This document shows, piece by piece, positions 24,601 to 35,200 of a stretch of DNA of 64,000 bases. Origin of the DNA: Coffea arabica. Its lineage: Eukaryota > Streptophyta > Magnoliopsida > Gentianales > Rubiaceae. The notes beneath the pieces are model-generated. The model ran no database searches. It saw nothing but the letters and a program-made list of their open reading frames with translations, and was not told the DNA's origin. A program made the translations under genes and the position numbers. Each line of letters opens with the position of its first letter. The first letter of the stretch is position 1. Location: assembly GCF_036785885.1 (NCBI RefSeq), contig NC_092312.1:19672001-19736000 (forward strand), in the 5' to 3' direction.

Positions 24601-25624
24601 GGATACAAAGAATCCAATGCTAGCGATGTAGTTTTTCTCTGCTCGACTTATTTTCTGGGGCAGATGAGGTATTGAAGCAGAATATCATATACATGTTGGC
24701 TTGTGGTTTACTTATAATGTTTCTGGCCTTGAATTCTTCAAGATGCCAACATCTTTTTCTTTTTACTGGCATAAATGGGGATGTGACTTTTAGGACTCAA
24801 CTGTTTTCCAGGTATCGGGATGATTATCATAGGGGCAGAGATTACCGGCGGAGAAGTCGGAGCAAAAGTTGGGACAGCTATGAGAGTGATAGGTATTGAG
24901 GCAGGGAACGAGATTACCATTATCGATGCTATGATATCTATATGGACTTTTGGTTCACTTGCTGTGTTAGAATTTTTTGGCTTCTGGCCTTGAATTCTTT
25001 CAGATGCCAACATCTTTTCCATTTTACTGGCATAAAATGGGGATATGACTTTGGGATTGAACTGTTTTCCAGGTATCGGGATGATTATCATAGGGGCAGA
25101 GATTACCGGAGGAGAAGTCGGAGCAGAAGTTGTGACAGTTATGAGAGTGACAAGTATCGAGGCAGGGGACGAGATTACAATTATCGAAGCAGGGGACGAG
25201 ATTACCATTATCGAAGCAGGAGCCGTAGTCCAAGTCCATATGATAGAAGTCATAGGAGGGGTCATTATGATGACGAAAGTCCAGAATATGATAGAATTCG
25301 TGGCAGGGGTCGACATGATAAACGCAGGATGAGTAGTAGTATATCTTCTGAAAGGTACTGTAAATGTCATGTCTGCTTTATTATTAAGACTACTGTTTTC
25401 TCCTAGCTAAATTGTTCTGGAAATGTTGCAGTGCGTCGCCACGCCGGCGTAGCCCCAGCTCTCAGAGTGATATATCATCACGGAGGACATCATCCCCCAG
25501 GAATGGTACTGGTGCTCTAACCCATAATGATCTGTACTCCACTGCTCAAAGCTTGTCTCCACAAGGCCGAGCTGCTGATCCACAAAGCCTCTCTCCCCTC
25601 TATTTAGAGAAGGTCGTATCCTGA
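21655..25624 (+). CDS. SC35: SC35-type serine/arginine-rich splicing factor, exon 1 out of frame
   Basis: SR protein of spliceosome assembly: an RRM binds exonic RNA and an RS tail recruits partners, in nuclear speckles. Exons: 21655-21740, 21852-21930, 22642-22721, 23567-23633, 24261-24332, a possible cassette 24812-24892, 25073-25354 and 25432-25624. The RRM begins DTYSLLVLNITFRTNADDLF and holds VDIFIPRDRR and RGFAFVRYKYADEA (RNP1). The RS tail has YRSRGRDY-type repeats and RRRSRSRS. The start MSHFGRSG matches plant SC35, but exon 1 has two extra GGTCA units (21671-21685), so the frame from that ATG stops at 21703-21705. In the RRM frame a TGA lies upstream with no ATG between. From exon 2 on all phases agree. 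Either this copy is damaged, the allele or assembly carries an error, or translation starts unusually. The family call is sure; functionality is not. Confidence 0.88.
21671..21690 (+). repeat. GGTCA pentanucleotide microsatellite in SC35 exon 1
   Basis: Three GGTCA units followed by GGTCC. Plant SC35 relatives encode GRSGPPD here, which needs only one GGTCA before GGTCC. The two extra units add 10 bp and shift the frame. Confidence 0.9.
24690..25211 (+). repeat. 261-bp tandem duplication covering the start of the RS-domain exon
   Basis: Copy 1 (about 24690-24950) and copy 2 (about 24951-25211) align over the end of the intron, the polypyrimidine tract and acceptor, and the first part of the exon. 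Both contain GGCCTTGAATTCTT and CTGTTTTCCAGGTATCGGG, offset by exactly 261 bp. Copy 1 ends GATAGGTATTGA where copy 2 has GACAAGTATCGA. Copy 1 therefore has an apparent donor (AG before GTATTG) giving an 81-nt in-frame exon, 24812-24892. If that donor is not used, TGA follows immediately. Confidence 0.88.
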
Positions 25625-26428
25625 GTTGTGTTCTGCTTTATGAAATTTTACAGGCAATGACCTAATATCGTGATGTGTTGCCTTTTTTTTTTTTTTTTGC
25701 AGGAGTGATGGTTTTCTGGAAGACACCCTGCTTTAAGTCAACATGTTGATTATGTTGCATGTTCTGCATTGTGGTTTTAGCCCATGCTTTTGGTAGGAGG
25801 ATCCTCTGAATCAGCTAATTTGTAATGGGACTATATGTTCTGTGGGGTAGTTGTTTCTGTTTCTAAAACTTTAATGCCAGTCTGAATCACCTTGTTTTTG
25901 GCGTCCATTTTGTCTCTAGAAAGTTCTGTCTTTGTTCAATGGTGAAGCATCACTGTGTGCTTAATTTATGGTCTAGAATGTTCCTGGTGGTTGCATGCGT
26001 TTATTGTGAATATATTTCAATTCCGAGTTTCTTTGTGTGATCTGCATAAGTATTTTCTCCTGTCTGGGTGGTTAATAAAAATTCTATATGATGATGAAAC
26101 TCGTGTTCTATTTTATAGCATGCTCGAGAAAAGGTGAAATGAGGCTGATGATCAAGTAGCTGTTGATGCCGTCTGTTAGTTAGTAGATGCATATGCACTA
26201 TTTCATAGTGGTTGAACAGCAGAATATGGTGCTCGGTGATTGACGTTCTTTGATAGTTATGTGGTGGGTAAGGCTTCTTTCCTGTATAGAATATGGCATT
26301 GAATACTTATTAAGAGATTTTGATGTGTGATAGGCTCGTTATCGCATCTCTTTCTGGCTTGACCTTGTTATCCTTCATCTTTGGTGCTTAGATTGGACCT
26401 CAAATTGGTCATATAATTGTGCACATGT
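25625..26428. other. SC35 3' UTR and downstream flank
   Basis: Downstream of the stop. A T-rich tract ending in CAG at about 25702 could serve as an acceptor for an alternative last exon starting GAGTGATGG, which would also stop at once. The rest looks like 3' UTR and non-coding flank. Confidence 0.45.
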
Positions 26429-26568
26429 CCACCTATTGCTGATGCTGCTAGACTGTTTACGTGGTAGAGGTGGAGATGTAGAAGCACATATCCATCCACC
26501 ACCTATTGCTGATGCTGCCGGCGGGTAGATCTTTTACATGGTAGTGGCGGCGATATAGAAGCGCGGTA
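26429..26568. repeat. 70-bp tandem duplication
   Basis: Copies at 26429-26498 and 26499-26568 both start CCACCTATTGCTGATGCTGC and continue with TTTACGTGGTAG or TTTACATGGTAG and a GATATAGAAG-like stretch. No gene is recognised here. The 143-codon ORF that follows (26669-27100) has no family signature. Confidence 0.7.
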
Positions 26569-27234
26569 TTGGCCTGAATTTTGCGGTGGGACCCTAAAAA
26601 AAGGGTGTGGTCATCGGTTTTTTCTTTGTTATTGTGTGTTAAATTAGGATCCCCAGGCTTCTGGACTCGTGGTACATCTACTGGGGAGATTAGATGTAGA
26701 CGGCCGTGATAAACATCATCTTTGTTCATCGAGTTGGGTAGGTGTGATAAAAAAAATTAAAAGGAAGCTTCGCATTATTTTTTACGGCAGACGTTGCTGG
26801 GTTGGTGCTGCTTGTGTTTTAGCAGCTTCTTTGTTGGGTTCGATTCCTATGGGGAGATTTGAACTGGAAGATGCTAAGAATTTGTTAGGACAAAATTGCT
26901 CTAAACGAATTGGTCATGCATCTATAAAGTTTTTTAACATTTTTCTTTTCTCGTCTCCATTGGATTGTTTACCACAGTTCTGTTTTCGAGTATTTGGGAC
27001 ACCATATGAGCTTTTACCGAATAATTCAGTAATCTTGAGAACGAATCGAGGTATATCATCTGTTGGTGAAGGAATTTTGAGGCGGCACTTTAAAAAATAA
27101 ATTTCTGGAATTGGTAACTAAACATGACCTCCGCGTCCTCCTCCTTTCGGGAATTATGGGTTCACTCTAATTTTAAGGCTTTAGGATTTGACCCAAGAGT
27201 TGCTCCTGTTCTGTTGGGAAGGAACACACACTGG

Positions 27235-27740
27235 GCTGGGGATGCGTACTCGAGTTCCAATTGATACTACAAAGGCATTACTCGACTCGGGTATTACAAA
27301 GGCGTTATTCGAGCTCGAGTTTGAATAATTGTTTGAATATTAGATATCGATTTGATTATACTTGATTTTCTTGCAAGCACGATCAAGTTCGAGTCAAGTA
27401 CTTGAATTTGAGATCCTTGTTTTATTTTAGAAATACTCAATTTTGCCTTTTTTACCTATCAAATTATTATTTTTTTCATGTGAAATGACTGTATGACCTA
27501 TAAATGTTTTAAAGTCATAGTCCATATTCTCGTAATTTATATAACTATCAAGCCTAAAAGAGTAAAAATGTAATAATTTAATATATAATTTTAATTAATT
27601 ACTTGATGCTCGATAAGATTCGACGAGCCTTCGATCCTAAACAAATAATACTTGAACTCAAATTAAAGTACACAATCAAGCCACTGAGTTGAGTTCTTGA
27701 TCGAGTTACATGCAAGTGGTTCGATTACATCCTTACTCTA
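27235..27740. repeat. Diverged MITE-like repeat, CTCGAG-rich
   Basis: Opposed ends GGGGATGCGTACTCGAG on the left and TTCGATTACATCCTTACTC on the right form an imperfect inverted repeat. Between them are many copies of CTCGAGT, ACTTGAA and related words in both orientations and an AT-rich middle. This is the style of old non-autonomous plant DNA transposons. No target duplication could be fixed. Confidence 0.45.
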
Positions 27741-28159
27741 GACTAGGCGATCATCACAAAAGGAAGGAGCAGAGATTAATGAATATATTATTTTTGGATG
27801 AAGACACCAATGCCTTTTTTCCTGCAATGGATCTTCTATCCAATAATAGTTATTAGATTTTAAGAAAACAAAAAAGAACTAAAACATAATGTTTATGTAT
27901 GAGAAATAACAATATAATAAAAAGTGAAACACAAAGTTACACATAATGTGGTATAGAAGATTCGTTGTGCTTTTTTCCCCTTACAATTAATAATTTCTTA
28001 TTTCCATTGACCCGCAGCATAACAACAGTGCAAAAATATTGGATCTGACGTCTATGATAATTTTTAATGGTATATCTTTATCCACAGCATTAGAAGGGTA
28101 CTTAATGGAGATATGTAACAACGCACGGTGCAGAATTTGGTCCACCAATAACTTTGCAA

Positions 28160-28500
28160 TCCCTTGCAAGTAGGTTGCATGCGAGTTGAACCAATAAAAA
28201 ATATTCAGTTCATCAGTTCGATTATATATATATACATATATATTTATTTTAATAATAAAATTATATATATTTTTTATTATTTATTATGAAAAATTATTAT
28301 TTTATTCATTTTTTAAAAATAAAATAATTAATTTTTATTTTTTTAAACTCAACTCAACTAGAATTGGAAATTGAAATCGCACCCGAACTTTATATTGAAA
28401 ACTCATCGAATTTGAGTTCAAGCTCGAACTTGATAAAATAAAATCAAGATTCAGCTCAGTTAGGCATCAAGATTCAGCTCAGTTAGGCCAAAACTTGTTT
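28160..28500. repeat. AT-rich diverged repeat with 23-bp duplication
   Basis: Contains AACTCAACTCAAC and GAGTTCAAGCTCGAAC words like the element before it, a very AT-rich middle with TATATATATA, and a perfect tandem copy of ATCAAGATTCAGCTCAG (about 28443-28489). Probably part of an old MITE. Confidence 0.4.
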
Positions 28501-29007
28501 CAATTCTATTTGTTTGCTGCCTACTTGCAAGTGAAAAGGTGGATCCGCTCTCCTCGATGCATGGACTGCCTTCTTGTTTTCGATGCCGTTTGCATTATAG
28601 CTACTCATATTCTGATGTTAATGGTGCTTGTCCGGTATGGAATCTAGGCTCAAGACATGATAGTACACGACCACGTTAATTAAACACCATAGGCTGCAAG
28701 ATACAACATTAGCTACACAATGTTGAAAAGTCCAAGCATTTCTAAGTGGTAGCAGATTAACAACCACGCCAGCACATGATCAACGGAATTATATTCAGGT
28801 GGAGAACCAAAACAGGCCAACAGTGAGATATTCACCACAAAAGATACAAAGTTGAGACAGCATTCTAAGATAAACAAGAAGTGCCACCTTTTTTTCAGGA
28901 ATCCTACCGAAAAGTATAAAGGAAATGTCAAACTACATTTACAATCAGCTAGACCATGATCAAATAGGTGTTTCTTGAAAGTCAGAGGCTAACAAGATTT
29001 GAGACTC

Positions 29008-29532
29008 CTACACTGGTCCAAGGAAGTCACCATTCAAGCCAACGACTGCTCGGAAATCCGCCTCAGCCTCAACATACTGCTCACCAATTACCATGAAACG
29101 TACAGTTACATCTTTCTCAATCTTGGATGTTTCACTTATGAAGATTGGGTTTTCTCCAGGCACATATCGATAATCAGGCATTTTTTGATGTGAGAGATAA
29201 ATTTTGTCCATAGGTCCACATCTCAAGAAAACCCCATGCTTCAGAATCTTGTGAACAACACCTTCCAGAACCTCTCCCTTGAAGATTTTGAAAGTAATGC
29301 AGCTGAACTCTACTGGAAAGAGTACATCCCCAGTACGCTCTCTAATTTTTCCTTCCCCAATCTTATCCAAAGTAGTCACAGCAAGAAAGTAACCCAGGTC
29401 CTTTGTTGCCTTTTTGGCAGCAAAATCATCCATAAGGCGAATGATAATGGCCTTTTGAAGTGCCAAACCATTGGAATCAAGGCTCTCAGGAGGGATTATT
29501 ACATTCCATGAGAGTTGTGATTGAAGAAACAT
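29008..29532 (-). CDS. NRPE7: RNA polymerase IV/V subunit 7 (NRPD7/NRPE7-type RPB7 paralogue)
   Basis: 174-residue, single-exon protein of the RPB7 family. It pairs with the RPB4-type subunit to form the stalk of a plant RNA polymerase; the Pol IV/V versions work in RNA-directed DNA methylation. It starts MFLQSQLSWNVIIPPESL, close to the Pol IV/V subunit 7 (MFLKVQLPWNVMIP) and unlike Pol II NRPB7 (MFFHIVLERNM). Other matching blocks are KKATKDLGYFLAVTTLDKIG, FKIFKGEVLEGVVHK, HGVFLRCGP and KMPDYRYVPGENPIF, with the end GDFLGPV. The N-terminal RNP-like half and the C-terminal OB half are both complete. The ATG at 29532 lies 11 nt after a 3' splice site (acceptor at 29544), so the leader is interrupted by an intron. 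Confidence 0.93.
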   Translation of the reverse strand: MFLQSQLSWNVIIPPESLDSNGLALQKAIIIRLMDDFAAKKATKDLGYFLAVTTLDKIGEGKIRERTGDVLFPVEFSCITFKIFKGEVLEGVVHKILKHGVFLRCGPMDKIYLSHQKMPDYRYVPGENPIFISETSKIEKDVTVRFMVIGEQYVEAEADFRAVVGLNGDFLGPV

Positions 29533-29543
29533 TTTGCTGTAAC

Positions 29544-31340
29544 CTGTAGAAACATCAGAACAGAATAGACATTTTAAATGAAATTCAGAAAAATTCAAAT
29601 GATCATTTGACAGTTAGGCTTCCAGGGAAAAGTTTATATGTGGTGTTTCTCAAAGTAAAACATATTAGCAGCATTAAATGTGATGCATGAAAGAGATCAA
29701 CAAGAGTTCCACTATGGCTACTCCTAATCAAATAAGTCTTGAGCAAGAAAGGATAATTCATGGTTCCATATGCATAACTAAAATCGCAATGAAACAACTC
29801 GGACATTTCATATATCATTGCTATGGGTAAGCAGCAACAGAAACTCACTAACTTCTGATATTCGTCCACATTTTGCATTCTTTTTACATGGTCTTTTATG
29901 TGCAGAACAAGGAACACTGGGCAGGCAGATGACCTTTTAGTTTTCATTATTGATTCATCAATTATCTTTTAATAACTTCTCCAACCTCAAACACACAAGG
30001 CTTGGTCTGCCATCTGAATTATCTTGACTGCAACAATATAGCATTAACCTACAAATGTTGGTGTCCAAATAATATAAGCCCATTATGCATGCATCTGATA
30101 CTTTGGCCTAATAAAGATTAATTAGTACGATAACTCCAGAAAGGAAGTTGAGAGCCTCATTTCAAAGAGTTTTAAATTTGCCAAGTTATCAACATATCCC
30201 CCTCTCTCTCTTCCTGCACATCACCAGTCTCAAAAAGTGATGAAGACTTAAAAAGAAGTAGCATATACAATCTATAAATCAACATGCATTTTGACAGACA
30301 AACACACAAATCACCATGTCCAGTGGAAGTGATGAAGACTTAAAAAGAAGTAGCATATACAATCTATAAATCAACATGCATTTTGACAGACAAAACACAT
30401 AAATCACCATGTCCAGTGGACAATTTTCTAGGAGATATCTGATCTCCATGAGTTGACAAATCAGATCTGTTAAACCTCTTTTGCTACCATAACAACCCCC
30501 AGGAAGGGGGAGGGGGTTGGGGGTGGGGGAATATAAGTAAAATTTTTTTAAAAAAATACACGGGAAAGAACTTGATGGCATAATTTATTCAATTCTAAAC
30601 ATACAACTACACAAAAAATACCAGACTTGGGAGGTAGATGTCTACCGGAGGCCATTGCACAAAAAATAAGACGAGACCGTACGAGCTCCGGACTTTAGCT
30701 TAAGAAAGGGAAGGCAATAGCTGCAACAGGCCTTGATTAGACCCATAAGATCCTAAATCAGAACAATGACCCACAATGTGGAGAAAAATCAACTGTCTAG
30801 TACACGGTTTGAACTCAGATAATCCAACCAACAAACTCAACAAACAGAAAGACTTCTACAATACTATTATCTACTATCTTATCAGTTGTTATTTTCTTCC
30901 TTTTATTTTCCCTCTAGAACCAGAAATTTTAAAGAACCATTCGACAACCCTCGAAGAAGGCCTAAAACCCAAAACCCTTCGACCCAAAATGCCAACATGC
31001 TGTAACATTCAACCTTCACGACTTCAGCAGTTCATTTCACACACAGAAGAATCGGAGAATCCCATAACATACGAAAAAATTCCAAAAAGAAAAAGCGAAA
31101 AAAAAAGAAGCAATCTTGAACTTGATTTTCTCCGATTGAATGAATGTCAAGACAAGGTAGAAGCATGCTATAGAGAGCTGCCGGATATAAAAAGGTAGGA
31201 GTGGGCTATACCTGGTGAATCAACTGGACTGACAACCCCTGTCCTCCCAATGGGGAATTCGCTTTCCACCTTCCTCACGCTAACCCAGAAACCAGCGTGA
31301 AAGTTTCGTACCGAAGCTGGAGGTGTAAAGGAACAGAGCA
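29544..31340 (-). other. NRPE7 leader: 5' UTR exon and 1.67-kb leader intron
   Basis: A donor ACCAG|GTATAG sits at 31212/31211 and an acceptor CTACAG at 29544 on the minus strand. They define an intron of about 1.67 kb inside the 5' UTR. The upstream leader exon probably runs from about 31212 to about 31340. I see no coding sequence in the intron; the 140-codon plus-strand ORF at 30776-31198 has no family features. Confidence 0.6.
30236..30419. repeat. 92-bp near-perfect tandem duplication
   Basis: Units 30236-30327 and 30328-30419 both begin AGTGATGAAGACTTAAAAAG and end ATCACCATGTCCAGTGGA, with only a few differences, so the duplication is recent. It lies inside the leader intron of NRPE7. 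Confidence 0.9.
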
Positions 31341-32272
31341 GTACTATTTGCTCTGCTTGGCAAGAGCATTATACTACTACAAAAGTTAAGTGGTTACGGT
31401 CTAATTTGATTAACGTTAAACAATAAACAGATGAAGGAACAGAGAGATACGACGCCGTTGGGCTCCTTAATCGTTGTTTTACTTGGCTTTGGCTTTTTGG
31501 TCCAGCGAAAGGGTTTTGAATTTAGATATATAGAATACTTTTTTTTTAAAAAAAAGATTCCAATTTGAGGTAGACTAATTATGAGAAAATCGTTAAATAA
31601 ATGTTGCACAATTCTAGACATTATTTTTCTCGTTTTTTCCCCTCCTCCATGCCAGCCGGCGAACGCGCAAGACACAGGAAAAGAAGTTGTATCCCTCCCC
31701 CCCCCCCCCCCCCCCCTTCTTTGTTTTCTTAAATTCCCTCATTCGTGTTTGAGTGGTTTTTCTTCTTTCGATATGCTCTGTAAACTCGCAAACTGCAATC
31801 AACGCTGCCATTCTACGCCTCTCTATTGGCCGGTATAAATCTGTTTTACGGGAAAAGAACAAAAAAAAAAAAAAAAAAAGAGTCAACAGCTCGAAGTATG
31901 TCTGTAAACAGATCGCTGATATCCATGATGAAAATCAGACCTTGAACGGTGGTATTTCATTCTATGGTTTAGCGAAGGCAAAGAGAAGTAAAAAAACAAA
32001 TAATTCCCAAGGCTAAGGGAAACGCAGGAAACAAATAACATGCAAGAGCTTCAAGACTACACCGAAACTTTCATCTACAAGACTCCACATAGGAATTGAA
32101 TCTCTACAGCGTGCCAATGTGGGCATAAGCAGACAAGTTAATAAATAGAGCCATAAAGGTAGTAGTGTTAACAGCACAAAGATCAGCGTATACAGCCATC
32201 TGTTTCAAGCCTCAGAACTCCGTAGTATGTACACAACACTCCGCGATGTTTAAACTAACATACATATTGCAA
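31341..32272. other. NRPE7 promoter / CD2BP2-like 3' UTR interval
   Basis: Tail-to-head spacing of about 0.9 kb between two minus-strand genes. It should hold the NRPE7 promoter (including a GACGCCGTT motif at 31447-31458) and the 3' UTR of the CD2BP2-like gene. It also has a run of about 20 C at 31695-31716 and an A run near 31860. No other gene is seen. Confidence 0.5.
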
Positions 32273-35200
32273 TCAGCTCATGGTGTAGGCAGCCTGTTTA
32301 ACCTCATCATAGGTGCCTGATTCCTCATTATAAGAAAACCTACACGTAAAAAGGTTAAATTTCATTGAGTGTGCCTCCCGGTTGAAAACATAATAGTAGA
32401 CAAGAAACATTAAACACAAGTACATTACCATTGTCCCGATGCCGCATAACAATATAGCCCCGAAGACGGATCATAATAGTAACCCAGCCTGCTACTATAG
32501 TAATAACTGAACACAAGAAAGATCGGACATTGTAAGCCAACTTCCAAGGTTTAAACATTCAGAGATATTTGTTAATCTTCGAAGGGCTCAAAATCATAAA
32601 TCCAAGCGGTCCAGCACAAATTGTTGTCCCAAGCACATTACCAAACGGAGGAAGCAAAATTAAGATGGACTGAGCCAACTTTCTGCTTGAATGGTTCACA
32701 TCACATTTGTCTTCAATAACTGAAACGGGCTACTTACCAAACATTCAATTATGTAGAACAATCTTCCTAATACCTAAAACATTAGTAACCAATATTCATG
32801 ATTGATTGCACTGTTACAACACAACATGAGGGCAAGTTCTCAATTTTCGCAAGTGGTTCAAGAACCAATGAAGATGAGAAATAGAATTAACAAAACCCCA
32901 AGTAAAAGAAGGTTAAAGAGGAATGCTCCGTAAGTCTGTCTCCTTGCATGACCAACACAGTTTCTTACTCTATTTTGCAAAACCAGACCAAAAATCATGC
33001 CTGAAATCACCCATCCCTTCCCAATTACCAAACTTTGGAAGCAAGGAACTGCTTGTGCACATCTTACTGAACAAGCATTCCAAAGCAAAGAAACACTCAA
33101 CCTATCCTCAGCCATCCAGATTCATTAATGATTTTGTCTTCCATTTTCGACTTATCCATTCGGCATTGGAGTAAAAAACAAAGAATCCTAACTACTTTCA
33201 CTGCTGAGGCAATGTTGTTATTGAAGCAAATCTACTTCATTTTGCGTCTTAAATTAATAGGTTTAAGATCAAGGCATACCCAGAAGATTCATCGTATACA
33301 TAATCATCCTGCAGATCTCCACCTGCAATGGAATTCACTTGCAAGTTATAACAAAATTCAGGTGGTGGCATATGTACCATTTTAAATAATAAATAAGCAG
33401 ATTTTGGGGTCCAAGCCTTACCTTCTGAATGTTGACTAGATTTACTGAGATCAAGATTACTGCCATCAGAGACTGCATTGAAAGTTGCATTTTCATCATC
33501 TTCACCAAACATATCAAATCCATCACCAATGTTGTCTGCAGCAGCAGAGCTATTCAATGAAGCACCATTGCCCAAGTTGAAAACAGAAGCAGCCTTCCCA
33601 TTGTCCATTCCATTGGGAATGAAGTCCTCATCAAGGACACTACCAGATTTCCCTGGTCCTGAGCTAATGGAAGTGCCTTGCCTCCTTGCCGCAGCTAACT
33701 TTTCATATCCCTCTGAAAATCAAGAAAGAAATGCAAGAAAAAGGGAATTATTACAATAAGGTATGGACACATTTAGGGAAACCCACACAAAACTAAACTT
33801 TCTGGTAGGATAGACAACTCAGCACCAATTATAACTTCGCTTGTCCGACTATTTGTCTTTCAGTGTATAGGCCACAAAAAGCTGTTAGAGAACAAGAAAA
33901 ACACATAATATGCTATTATTCATCAGAAGTTCACACACAACATAATTCAATGTCTTCAAGATTTATCCCCCTGTCACTCTCTGTCTTCTCATATGAACTT
34001 ATATTTCTGATTTCAGGAAAGGCTTAATGAAATACACTCTGCGGCTACCTTCCAATTTCCACAAGTCAGCAATAGCACTTGTACATCAGATTACCAGAAC
34101 AAATATGGTAAAGGCTGTTTAGACATAAACAAGCAACTAACCATACCTGCTTCACGCTGAAAAGTTTCCTGTTTTTCATTATATACATCTGCCATACCAA
34201 AATAACAAAATATGTCAGTTTTCTTCCCTCCAGGATCAAGTCTCTAAACACTGAGAGAGTATACTGAACTGTAATCTCCATTGTCCATCAGCATCATAGC
34301 ATCTTCAGTCAACTGATCAAAAAGCTGTTTAGTTTCTGCTGACATCTTTTCCTTCCTGTTATTTGAGGTTCCTTTCAACCTCCTCAAGGCTTGCAGAACC
34401 TGTATATAGTAGCAAAATGCCACCCACAACAACAAAACAAGAAATTAACTGTAAAAGTCAACAACTGAATCTAGGCATTCGTGACCCTTAAAAGGATTAT
34501 ACCAGGACGGTTCTTGATTAGTTATGATTATGATGAATAAAAACTCCAAAAAAGTAGAGGTTCCACCATGGGTAAAACCCCACAATAAATGCGAACACAG
34601 GGACAAAGAAAGGCTACTTCAACATCCTCTGGCAGATAACATCCAGAAGAAAAGTCTATTTGCAAATAATGACAAGATACGCAAATTTTTTAATAAACTA
34701 AATCTCAAATTACATCAAAGCAATCAACTTGGCTCTCTTAGCAAACTTGCATAAATCCATGTGAAAGCAAATCATGTCAGGTAAAAACATTTATAACACA
34801 ACTATATTTTAATTTGAAGTGGTAATGACATGAAATACCCTCTCAAATGGCAAAATGTTCATGACAGCATACTTTGAAGCCATTTGCATGGTTTCGCCCA
34901 AAAAATAAATACTGCATTTTCCACATTGTAAGACAATACAAAATATTAAGAAAAGACATTCAATCCTTATCTCACATAGAACAGCAATAACTGAAAATGG
35001 GGAAATTAGTCTCACCGTTTCCCCAGGCTCAAGGGAGTCAGCGATGCGCCTGTTGATCTTCCCCAAATCGTCAGATGAAAGATCAGCAACATCATCCTCA
35101 TTTTTCGGGACAGCAAAGGTATTTGCAGCAAAATCTTTATTAGCATCAATGCTATCAAGCCATGCATCCTGCAAGAACACAAATATAAAAATAACGACTA

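Noticed and set aside
24738-25370. 210-codon minus-strand ORF rich in Ile/Pro/Ser/Thr
   Set aside because: Antisense shadow of the RS-domain exon and its duplicate; repeats on the sense strand create it.
26669-27100. 143-codon plus-strand ORF
   Set aside because: No domain, no supporting splice structure, and it adjoins repeats; treated as chance.
30776-31198. 140-codon plus-strand ORF
   Set aside because: Falls in the leader intron of the minus-strand NRPE7 gene and has no family signature.
34839-34871. 33-nt candidate exon of the CD2BP2-like gene
   Set aside because: Phase fits, but its acceptor has no pyrimidine tract, and leaving it out gives the conserved GETVLQALRRL sequence directly.
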